Positions 1 to 5,497 of a stretch of 7,435 nt of DNA are shown here, one piece after another (position 1 is the stretch's first letter; every line of letters begins with the position of its first letter). This DNA is from JAFIEN01 sp051859505 (lineage in GTDB: Bacteria; Pseudomonadota; Alphaproteobacteria; Rhodobacterales; Rhodobacteraceae). The notes under the pieces were generated by a model. It saw only the letters and a list, made by a program, of their open reading frames with translations, was not told the DNA's origin and made no database searches. Both the position numbers and the translations under genes were made by a program. The stretch lies in assembly GCA_051859505.1 (NCBI GenBank), contig JBHYFN010000083.1, forward strand, positions 1 through 7,435, given 5' to 3'.

Positions 1-607
1 GGCCATTCTTCTGCGCCGCCAGTTCGGGCCGGAAGGCGTGGCGCGGTTCGCAGGCCTCTCCTCGACACTGCGCATCCTCGGCATCCACGATTTCGACCTT
101 CTGCGCTGGGTCCATCCCGGCCCGGTCGAAAGCGTCCATGCGGTGGCCGGGCGGGGCGCGATCCATGCGGAAACCGGGATGGACGACCATGTCATCACCA
201 CCGTCCGATTTGCCGATGGCGCGGTCGCCATGGTGGAAAGCGGCTGGACCCTGCCGCGCGCCTATGCCTCGTTCGAGGCGCCCTCGGGCTGGCAGGCCGC
301 GGGCAACAACCGGATCGAGGTCTTTGGCGACAAGGGCTTTGTTTCCAATGACATGGGCCTGCGCCTGCAACCGCTGGTGGCTTTCGACGCGGCGGGCGGG
401 TTCCGCGCGGCCGGCCTGCGCCATCAACCCGTGCTGCATGGCCGGGTGCAGGGCGCGCTTCGGGCCGAGGTGGAGCATTTCCTCGACTGCCTGCGCCATG
501 GCCACACCCCCGCCGTCACGCTGGAGGATGCCGAACGCGCCATCGCGCTGATGGAGGCGGCGGAAGCAGCACTTGCGACAGGCCTGCCGCAGGTGCCGGC
601 GCTCTGA
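1..607 (+). CDS. Gfo/Idh/MocA-family oxidoreductase, C-terminal part (5' end outside window)
   Basis: This is the C-terminal part of an NAD(P)-dependent sugar or inositol dehydrogenase-like protein; the N-terminal Rossmann domain lies upstream of the window. The frame is open from base 2 with no stop, so the GTG at 38 is not a real start. What is visible is the substrate-binding alpha/beta domain. The segment LGIHDFDLLRW (about residues 26-36 of the visible part) is the family's catalytic-His helix. It is followed by the beta-sheet region (DDHVITTVRFADGAVAMVES, then RIEVFGDKGFV) and the family-typical C-terminal helices (LRAEVEHFLDCLRHG, then TLEDAERAIALMEAA). The usual Asp four residues before the active-site His (as in DLGIHD) is Ile here. 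The next gene starts 4 bases after the stop, suggesting shared translation. By family it would oxidise a sugar hydroxyl or aldose; the substrate is unknown. The family call is firm, the function is not. Confidence 0.87.
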   Translation, partial: AILLRRQFGPEGVARFAGLSSTLRILGIHDFDLLRWVHPGPVESVHAVAGRGAIHAETGMDDHVITTVRFADGAVAMVESGWTLPRAYASFEAPSGWQAAGNNRIEVFGDKGFVSNDMGLRLQPLVAFDAAGGFRAAGLRHQPVLHGRVQGALRAEVEHFLDCLRHGHTPAVTLEDAERAIALMEAAEAALATGLPQVPAL

Positions 608-611
608 CGCG

Positions 612-1487
612 ATGATCCTCGACGCCCATCACCACCTCTGGACGCTGTCGCCCGGCAGCCACCCCTGGCTTGAGGACCCCACCCGCGCCGCCCTGCGCCT
701 GCCCGCCGGGCCCGAGGACTTCCGCGCCGCCTTCCCCGGTGAAAAGATCATCGGCACCGTCTGGATCGAGGCGCTGGCCGCCGATCCCGAGGAGGAGCTG
801 CGACAGGCCGAGGCGGTGCGGCTGGCAAGCGGCGGCCGCATCGCCACCGCGCTTGTCACCCACGCGCCCCTTGACGCGCCCGATATCGGCGCGCGTCTGG
901 ACCGGTTGATGCGCCTCTCGCCCGCGCTGCGCGGCATCCGCGATATCGTCAGCGCCGCCCCGGGGCGCAGGACCGTCGCCCGCGCGCCCGACCTCCTTAC
1001 CCGCCCGGCCTTTGCCCGCGGCCTTGTGGCGCTGGCCGAACGGGGCCTCTCCTTCGACCTGATGCTGCTGCCGCATCAGATGCAGGAGGCCGCCCGCCTG
1101 ATCGCCCGCCACCCTACCCTGAACGTCGCCATCGAACATGCCGGCAGCCCCGAGGACCAGTCGCCCGAGGGCCTCGCGCAATGGGAGGCCGGCCTGAAGG
1201 CCCTCGCCGCCCACCCGGGCACGATCCTCAAGGTCTCGGCCCTGCAATGCCTGCGCCCCGACTGGTCCGACGCGACGCTCGCCCCCCTTGTCGCCACCAT
1301 GGCCCGCCATTTCACCCCCGCCCGCATGGCCTGGGGCAGCGATCACCCGGTCCACGACCTTGCCTGCCCGGGGGCCGAAGCGCTGGCCTGCCTGCGCCGC
1401 CTGACCGCGCACTGGACCGAGGCCGAGCGCAGGGCGCTCTTCCACCGGACCGCATCCCGCTTCTACCGCTGCCCCCTGCCCCTCTGA
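612..1487 (+). CDS. Amidohydrolase-2 family protein, L-fuconolactonase-like (COG3618 type)
   Basis: This 291-residue TIM-barrel metal-dependent hydrolase resembles L-fuconolactonase and 2-pyrone-4,6-dicarboxylate lactonase-like enzymes, which open sugar or pyrone lactones in the cytoplasm. Visible family signatures are the N-terminal metal-site motif DAHHHLW (4-10, H6 and H8), a RGIR turn (107-110), H155 in LLPHQ, IEHAGSP (174-180, H176) and GSDHPV (242-247, D244), the last matching the family's GSDWP. The usual RGIRH is RGIRD here. The ATG at 612 is chosen because the protein then begins right at the DAHHH strand, as in relatives; an in-frame TTG at 573 would add 13 odd residues inside the previous gene. 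No good Shine-Dalgarno sequence is seen, so expression probably depends on coupling to the upstream gene. Next to a sugar dehydrogenase and a mannonate dehydratase, an aldonolactonase role is the best inference. Confidence 0.87.
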   Translation: MILDAHHHLWTLSPGSHPWLEDPTRAALRLPAGPEDFRAAFPGEKIIGTVWIEALAADPEEELRQAEAVRLASGGRIATALVTHAPLDAPDIGARLDRLMRLSPALRGIRDIVSAAPGRRTVARAPDLLTRPAFARGLVALAERGLSFDLMLLPHQMQEAARLIARHPTLNVAIEHAGSPEDQSPEGLAQWEAGLKALAAHPGTILKVSALQCLRPDWSDATLAPLVATMARHFTPARMAWGSDHPVHDLACPGAEALACLRRLTAHWTEAERRALFHRTASRFYRCPLPL

Positions 1488-1508
1488 TCCTCTCCTGATC
1501 CTGCCCGC

Positions 1509-1537
1509 TTGACCTCTCCGAACCGGCGCGGCCTTAT
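1509..1537 (+). promoter_or_regulatory. Possible internal promoter upstream of uxuA
   Basis: The 77-base gap holds TTGACC (1509-1514), a good -35 match for the TTGAC favoured by alphaproteobacterial housekeeping sigma factors. After a 17-base spacer comes CCTTAT (1532-1537), a weak -10 matching TATAAT at three of six positions. It could give uxuA and the aminopeptidase transcription independent of the genes to the left. No operator-like palindrome was found beside it. This is a pattern match only. Confidence 0.3.
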
Positions 1538-1549
1538 GGCGGCAACCCT

Positions 1550-1557
1550 GGAGGAGG
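1550..1557 (+). promoter_or_regulatory. Strong ribosome binding site of uxuA
   Basis: GGAGGAGG lies 7 bases before the ATG at 1565. It is the best Shine-Dalgarno sequence in the window and fixes the uxuA start. Its strength contrasts with the almost absent site of the amidohydrolase just upstream, suggesting uxuA is translated independently. Confidence 0.8.
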
Positions 1558-1564
1558 AACCCAG

Positions 1565-2686
1565 ATGACGATCCGCATCGCCGTTGGACAGTTCAACGAA
1601 CTGACCGAAGAGAAACTGCGCTTCGCCGCCCAGACCGGCGCGACCGGCATCCAGATGAACACGCCGAAACTGCCCGGCGAGACGCATTGGGAAGAGGCCG
1701 ACCTCGCCGACCTCGTCACCCGCACCCGCGCCCATGGCCTTGCCTTCGAGGCGATCGAGAACGTGCCGGTGCATTTCTACGACAAGGCCATGCTGGGCCT
1801 TCCGGGGCGCGACGAGCAGATCGAGAACTACTGCACCACGATCCGCAACATCGGGCGCGCAGGCATTCCGGTGCTGGGCTACCATTTCATGCCGAACTCG
1901 GTCTGGCGGACCGAAAAGCTCGCCCCCGGCCGGGGCGGCGCGGGCTGCACCGCCTATGATCAGGCCATCGTCGACGCCGCCCCCGATGCCGAGGCGCTGC
2001 GCGCCTTCCTGCCCTATGGCCTCGGCCGGCAGGAGGCGATGCCGATCTACGACCCCGGCGAAGCCGTCGTGACCGAAGAGCAGATGTGGGAGAACTACGC
2101 CTATTTCATCCGCGCCGTCCTGCCCGTCGCCGAAGAGGCAGGCGTCACGCTGGCGTTGCATCCCGACGACCCGCCGGTGCCGGTCCTGGGGGGTGTGGCG
2201 CGCCTTTTCTGGCGGCCCGAGGGCTTTATCAAGGCGCATGAGATCGCAGGCGACAGCCCGGCCTGGAAGCTTGACCTCTGCCTTGGCTGCTGTTCCGAGA
2301 TGACCGGCGGGGCCGAGAATGTGCGCCGCCTGATCCGCCATTTCGGACCTTTGGGCCGGATCGCCTATATCCATTTCCGCGATGTGGTGGGAACGGTGCC
2401 GAATTTCCGCGAGTGCTTCCTCGGCGAGGGGAATTACGATCCGGCCGAGGTGATCCTGCTCTTACGCGAAAGCGGCTTCGACGGCTTCCTGCTCGACGAT
2501 CATGTGCCGCATATGGACGATGACACGGCCTGGAACCATCGCGGCCGGGCGCATGCGATCGGCTATATGCAGGGCCTGTTGCAGATGGCCCCGCCTCGCA
2601 CGGGCCCCGTTCCGGGGCCCGGGTTAATTTGGGAAAATTTCCCGCCCCCCCACCTCGACCGTCCCCCCTTCAGGAGCGCCCGATGA
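1565..2686 (+). CDS. uxuA: Mannonate dehydratase (UxuA type) with unusual C-terminal tail
   Basis: The encoded 373-residue enzyme belongs to the UxuA family (TIM barrel, Mn/Fe-dependent), which dehydrates D-mannonate to 2-keto-3-deoxygluconate in hexuronate catabolism. Family blocks are plain: ENVPVHFYDKAMLGLPGRDE (from 65), LGYHFMP (104-110), ALHPDDPP (197-204), CLGCCSEM (239-246), HFRDVVGTVP (270-279), ECFLGEGNY and LLDDHVPHM (from 309). H199, C239, H270 and D311 or D312 are the likely metal-site set, by family knowledge. A second pair of cysteines follows in CLGCC. The fold appears complete at GYMQGLLQMA (333-342). Residues 343-373 are a Pro/Arg-rich tail encoded by a hairpin and repeat region, and look like read-through rather than protein. 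The stop overlaps the next start as ATGA. In this operon it may act on an aldonate made by the upstream dehydrogenase and lactonase. Confidence 0.93.
   Translation: MTIRIAVGQFNELTEEKLRFAAQTGATGIQMNTPKLPGETHWEEADLADLVTRTRAHGLAFEAIENVPVHFYDKAMLGLPGRDEQIENYCTTIRNIGRAGIPVLGYHFMPNSVWRTEKLAPGRGGAGCTAYDQAIVDAAPDAEALRAFLPYGLGRQEAMPIYDPGEAVVTEEQMWENYAYFIRAVLPVAEEAGVTLALHPDDPPVPVLGGVARLFWRPEGFIKAHEIAGDSPAWKLDLCLGCCSEMTGGAENVRRLIRHFGPLGRIAYIHFRDVVGTVPNFRECFLGEGNYDPAEVILLLRESGFDGFLLDDHVPHMDDDTAWNHRGRAHAIGYMQGLLQMAPPRTGPVPGPGLIWENFPPPHLDRPPFRSAR
2601..2621 (+). terminator. Perfect 8-bp GC hairpin inside the uxuA 3' end
   Basis: The arms 2601-2608 (CGGGCCCC) and 2614-2621 (GGGGCCCG) are exact reverse complements around the loop GTTCC. 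No T-run follows directly, only the AT-rich TTAATTT at 2624-2630. It could act as a weak or Rho-type terminator, an attenuator, or an mRNA-stability stem between uxuA and the aminopeptidase gene. It lies within the present reading frame, which is unusual for such a structure. Confidence 0.5.
2626..2651 (-). repeat. Copy A of an inverted intergenic element
   Basis: Read on the minus strand, this 26-base stretch begins with seven G, then CGGGAA, A, TTTT, CC and CAAATT. It matches copy B (3959-3983, plus strand) at 23 of 26 aligned columns by hand alignment: one substitution, plus CC against G in the middle. Its inner part GGGAAAATTTCCC on the plus strand is itself nearly palindromic. It sits in the read-through tail of uxuA, 31 bases before the aminopeptidase start. 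With copy B it brackets that gene in inverted orientation. Confidence 0.6.
2672..2676 (+). promoter_or_regulatory. Ribosome binding site of the M29 aminopeptidase
   Basis: AGGAG lies 6 bases before the ATG at 2683 and decides the start. It argues against the in-frame TTG at 2629, which would add 18 residues encoded by repeat A and homopolymer runs. Confidence 0.75.
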
Positions 2687-3939
2687 GCCGCGACGACTAT
2701 CTCTCTCCCGACCCCGTTGACGCCACCATGCTGGACCGGCTTGCCCGGGTCGCCATCGGGGTGGGCCTCAATCTGCAGCGGGGACAAGACCTTCTCCTGA
2801 CGGGCCCGGTGACGGCGCTGCCGCTGGTCCGGCGCATCGTGGCCGAGGCCTACCGCGCGGGGGCGGGCATCGTGACGCCGCTCCTGCATGACGATGCGAT
2901 CACGCTGGCGCGCTATGCCCATGGCCATGAGGACAGCTTCGACCGCGCGCCCGGCTGGTTGTACGAGGGGATGGCCAGGGCCTTCGAGGGGAACTGCGCG
3001 CGGCTGGCCATCGTCGGGGATGATCCGATGCTGCTTTCGGCGCAGGATCCCGAGCGGGTCTCACGCGCGGCCAAGGCCAATGCGATGGCCTATCGACCGG
3101 CGCTGAGCAAGATCGCGGGCTTCGAGATCAACTGGTCGCTCTGCGCCTATCCCCATCCCGCCTGGGCGGCGCAGGTCTTTCCCGACCTGCCCGAGCCCGA
3201 GGCGATGGCCGCCCTCGCCCGGGCGATCTTCTCCGCCTCGCGGCTCGAGGCGACGGATCCCGTGGCCGAATGGGCGGCGCATAACAAGCGCCTGGCCGAG
3301 CGGTCGGCCTGGCTCAATGCGCAGCGCTTCGACGCGCTGCATTTCAAGGGGCCGGGGACGGATCTGACGGTGGGTCTGGCCGAGGGCCATGCCTGGATGG
3401 GCGGCGCCTCGACCGCGCGGAACGGCGTGACCTGCAATGCCAACATCCCCACCGAAGAGGTCTTCACGACGCCGCATGCGCTGCGCGTCGAAGGGGTGGT
3501 GGCCGCGACCAAGCCCCTGTCGCATCAGGGCAACCTGATCGAGAAGATCGCCGTCCGGTTCGAGGCCGGCCGCATCGTCGAGGCCCGCGCAAGCCGGGGC
3601 GAGGATGTGCTGCGCAAGCTGCTTGCCTCGGACGATGGCGCCAGCCGGCTGGGCGAGGTGGCGCTGGTGCCGCATGGCTCGCCGATCTCGCAAAGCGGGC
3701 TGCTGTTCTACAACACGCTGTTCGACGAGAATGCCGCGAGCCACATCGCCCTTGGCCAGTGCTACGCCAAATGCTTTGCCGGAAGCGAGGGCCTGTCGAA
3801 GGACGAGATCGTGGCCCGGGGCGGCAACCAGAGCGTCATCCACGTCGACTGGATGATCGGATCCGACCGGATCGACGTGGACGGGCTGTCGGCCACGGGC
3901 GCGCGTCTGCCCGTGATGCGCGCCGGCGAATGGGCCTGA
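2683..3939 (+). CDS. M29-family aminopeptidase (AmpS/aminopeptidase T type)
   Basis: The encoded 418-residue cytoplasmic metallo-aminopeptidase of family M29 has the normal length for the family. The expected catalytic-domain blocks occur in order: NIPTEEVFTTPH (254-265, with E258/E259), a PLSHQGNLIEKI segment, LGEVALV (E325), FYNTLFDENAASH (H354) and HVDWMIGS (H387, D389). In M29 enzymes the corresponding Glu, Glu, His, His and Asp bind the two metal ions, so the enzyme looks intact. The N-terminal half carries the family's VGLNLQRGQDLLLTGP segment. The start codon overlaps the uxuA stop (ATGA), and a good Shine-Dalgarno sequence precedes it. A peptidase is an odd partner in a sugar-acid operon. 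It may cleave an N-terminal residue or an amino-acid conjugate, or simply be co-transcribed. The gene is bracketed by inverted copies of a short repeat. Confidence 0.92.
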   Translation: MSRDDYLSPDPVDATMLDRLARVAIGVGLNLQRGQDLLLTGPVTALPLVRRIVAEAYRAGAGIVTPLLHDDAITLARYAHGHEDSFDRAPGWLYEGMARAFEGNCARLAIVGDDPMLLSAQDPERVSRAAKANAMAYRPALSKIAGFEINWSLCAYPHPAWAAQVFPDLPEPEAMAALARAIFSASRLEATDPVAEWAAHNKRLAERSAWLNAQRFDALHFKGPGTDLTVGLAEGHAWMGGASTARNGVTCNANIPTEEVFTTPHALRVEGVVAATKPLSHQGNLIEKIAVRFEAGRIVEARASRGEDVLRKLLASDDGASRLGEVALVPHGSPISQSGLLFYNTLFDENAASHIALGQCYAKCFAGSEGLSKDEIVARGGNQSVIHVDWMIGSDRIDVDGLSATGARLPVMRAGEWA

Positions 3940-3994
3940 GGGCGCGGCGCCTGCCTCCGGGGGGGCGGGAATTTTTGCAAATTTCCGCGCGCCC
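3940..3994. terminator. Structured convergent intergenic region, probable two-way terminator
   Basis: The 66-base gap between the two converging operons can fold extensively. The inner hairpin is a 10-bp stem, 3965-3974 (GCGGGAATTT) with 3979-3988 (AAATTTCCGC), with one G-T pair and loop TTGC. An alternative outer stem pairs GGGCGCG (3940-3946) with CGCGCCC (3988-3994), sharing one base with the inner one. There is no classical T-run on either strand, so this is a structure-based call. The position, between the stops of two converging operons, supports a termination role for both. Confidence 0.5.
3959..3983 (+). repeat. Copy B of an inverted intergenic element
   Basis: This stretch has seven G, then CGGGAA, TTTTT, G and CAAATT on the plus strand. 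It nearly matches the reverse complement of 2626-2651, including the exact length of the G-run. This copy forms part of a 10-bp hairpin (3965-3988), while copy A can form only an imperfect version. It may be a dispersed 3'-end element of this genome. Confidence 0.6.
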
Positions 3995-4005
3995 TTGCCC
4001 TGCGG

Positions 4006-4701
4006 TCAGAGCGACTGCAGCCAGGCCATCCGCGCCGCAAGATCCGGTGCGCCAAAGGCCAGCGAGCCCAGCACCACCGTTTCGGCACCTGCCGCGCGCA
4101 ACTGTGGCACGGTGGTTTCCCGGATCCCGCCATCGGCCGCCAGGACGATGCGCCGCCCCGTTGCCGCGATCATTCCGGCCGCCTGACCCAGCCGCTCCGG
4201 GGCCAGCGGGCTGAGCCCCTGCCCTTTCACCCCGATCGCCGTGCCCAGAAGCGTCAGCATGTCGAGCCGCTGCAGGAAGGGCTGCACGCGGGCCACCTCG
4301 GTTTCGAGCCGCAGGACCATCCCGGCATGCAGGCCAAGGCCCTTGATCCGGTCGATGGCGGCCTCGGCCCCTTCGGCATTCTCGACATGCAGGCTGATCA
4401 GATCGGCGCCGGCCTCTGCGAACTGGTCGATCTGCTCTGGCAGGATCGCATCCTTTACCATGAGATGGATATGGATCGGCAGCGCTGTCCGCGCCCGCAG
4501 GCCCGCGACAAGATCGGGAAAGTACAAGAGAGCCGGGGCGAAATGCCCGTCTGCGACGTCGATATGCAGCATATCTGCAAAAGGCTCGATCCGCTCCAGA
4601 TCCCTTTCGAGGTTCAGGAGATCCGCCGACCACATGGAGAACTCGGCGATCAGGCGGTCCTGGGGCAGGCGGTCGAGCCAGCCGGGGGCGGGATGAGGCA
4701 T
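4006..4701 (-). CDS. Ribulose-phosphate 3-epimerase family protein, divergent
   Basis: This 231-residue TIM-barrel protein belongs to the RPE family, whose members epimerise ketose phosphates at C3 (ribulose-5-phosphate, allulose-6-phosphate). Signatures seen are SMWSADLLNL (22-31, for the usual S-LSADF-NL), LHIDVADGHFAP (45-56, with H46, D48 and D51), HIHLMV (77-82, with H79) and AADGGI (188-193, with D190). The two catalytic Asp (D48, D190) and metal-binding His are therefore kept, as is the late VLGSLAFG phosphate-site strand. The normal T-NPGFGGQ loop is replaced by TLLGTAIGVKGQGLSP (150-165). This points to a subfamily with a different substrate rather than housekeeping Rpe. The start is supported by AAGGAG 7 bases upstream, inside the end of the preceding gene, whose stop lies one base before. 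It is the last gene of the leftward operon. Confidence 0.85.
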   Translation of the reverse strand: MPHPAPGWLDRLPQDRLIAEFSMWSADLLNLERDLERIEPFADMLHIDVADGHFAPALLYFPDLVAGLRARTALPIHIHLMVKDAILPEQIDQFAEAGADLISLHVENAEGAEAAIDRIKGLGLHAGMVLRLETEVARVQPFLQRLDMLTLLGTAIGVKGQGLSPLAPERLGQAAGMIAATGRRIVLAADGGIRETTVPQLRAAGAETVVLGSLAFGAPDLAARMAWLQSL

Positions 4702-4702
4702 G

Positions 4703-5497
4703 TCAGAGCTCCTTGAGGAAGGCGGTCAGCGCGGCGTGGAGGGCCGCGAGGTGGCGGGGTTTGTCGCTGGCCTTGGGCGGCAGTTCGACAAGGCGGGAGG
4801 GGATCAGCGCCGCAAGGCGGCCGGCGTGACCGAGCGGGTGGATCAGGTCGCGCGAGGTGGCGCAGATCAGCGTCGGGGCGGTGATCCGGGCGACCTGGGC
4901 CGGGGTCAGGCCGGGGCCATCGGCAGAGATGGTCTGCAGAAGGGTGGCGGTCTCGGCCAGCGGCGCGCGGTCGAAAAAGCCCAGCAGAGAGGCGAGGTTG
5001 TCGGGCGCCAGCCGGGCCAGTTGCCGCGCGATGGGGCCTTCGGCAAAGACGGCGCGGGCCTCGTCGCGGGGAAGGGTCGCGAGGAGGCGTCCGGCTTCGG
5101 CATTAGGGGCCATGTTGGGCGGGGCGGCCTCGGTGACCCAGGCGGGGCGGATCAGGATGAGGGCGCGGACAAGCTCGGGGCGCAGCGCGGCGAGGCGCAG
5201 CGCAATGGCCGCGCCCATCGAGATGCCGCCGAGGATGACGGGGTGGGGCAGCGTTTCGATCAGCGCCGCGACGTGATCGGCAAAGGCGGCGATGGAGATG
5301 TCGCCCTGCAGGGGCGAGGCGCCGTGGCCGGGGCATTCGAGGGTGAGGCGGCGGAAGGCCGGGTCGGGGGGGAAGGCCTCGGCCGTCTGGCGCGCGTCGC
5401 CGCAAAGCCCGTGCTGAAAGACAAAGGGCGCGCCGGGGCCGCCGTCGTCCTGCAGCGAGAGGCGCAAGCCCTTGGTATGAAACCACCTTTGGGTCAT
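4703..5497 (-). CDS. Alpha/beta-hydrolase fold protein, possible lactonase
   Basis: This 264-residue cytoplasmic hydrolase has the canonical fold signatures: the oxyanion-hole segment FQHGLCGD (27-34), ECPGHGAS (54-61) and the nucleophile elbow GGISMGAA (90-97, nucleophile S93). A cap region follows, then APTLICATSRDLIHP (207-221), which supplies the acid D217. The closing region usually reads as a GH before the last helix; here it is PPKASDKPRHLAALHAALTAFL, with no His at that point. H249, H254 or H220 would have to serve. The ATG at 5497 forms an ATGA overlap with the stop of the upstream gene. The frame is open further upstream, but that part lies inside the neighbour. It most resembles enol-lactonase or general esterase-like members; in a sugar operon, opening a lactone or cleaving an ester is plausible. 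The family is sure, the substrate unknown. Confidence 0.87.
   Translation of the reverse strand: MTQRWFHTKGLRLSLQDDGGPGAPFVFQHGLCGDARQTAEAFPPDPAFRRLTLECPGHGASPLQGDISIAAFADHVAALIETLPHPVILGGISMGAAIALRLAALRPELVRALILIRPAWVTEAAPPNMAPNAEAGRLLATLPRDEARAVFAEGPIARQLARLAPDNLASLLGFFDRAPLAETATLLQTISADGPGLTPAQVARITAPTLICATSRDLIHPLGHAGRLAALIPSRLVELPPKASDKPRHLAALHAALTAFLKEL
4709..4714 (-). promoter_or_regulatory. Ribosome binding site of the RPE-like epimerase
   Basis: AAGGAG (minus strand) sits 7 bases before the ATG at 4701 and is made from the last Lys-Glu codons of the alpha/beta hydrolase. It fixes the epimerase start and shows tight translational packing. Confidence 0.7.

Noticed and set aside
573..611. 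TTG start at 573 for the amidohydrolase
   Set aside because: It lies inside the previous gene and adds an Arg/Cys-rich stretch not seen in the family; ATG 612 starts at the conserved first strand.
516..1445. Minus-strand open frame of 309 codons opposite the amidohydrolase
   Set aside because: The composition is low-complexity Gly/Arg/Ala with no motifs, while the plus strand carries a clear amidohydrolase in the same place.
1463..2374. Minus-strand open frame of 303 codons opposite uxuA
   Set aside because: It is a shadow of the strongly conserved mannonate dehydratase on the other strand; no family features were seen.
2629..2682. TTG start at 2629 for the aminopeptidase
   Set aside because: It would add 18 residues encoded by repeat A and C-runs. 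The ATG at 2683 has AGGAG at the right distance and gives the family's normal length.
3941..3951. GGCGC/GCGCC mini-palindrome after the aminopeptidase stop
   Set aside because: The loop would be a single base, too small for a stable hairpin; its bases are better used in the larger outer stem.
3836..4633. Minus-strand open frame of 265 codons overlapping the epimerase and aminopeptidase 3' ends
   Set aside because: It is Arg/Gly-rich without motifs, in a different frame from the clear RPE-like protein, and runs through the terminator region.
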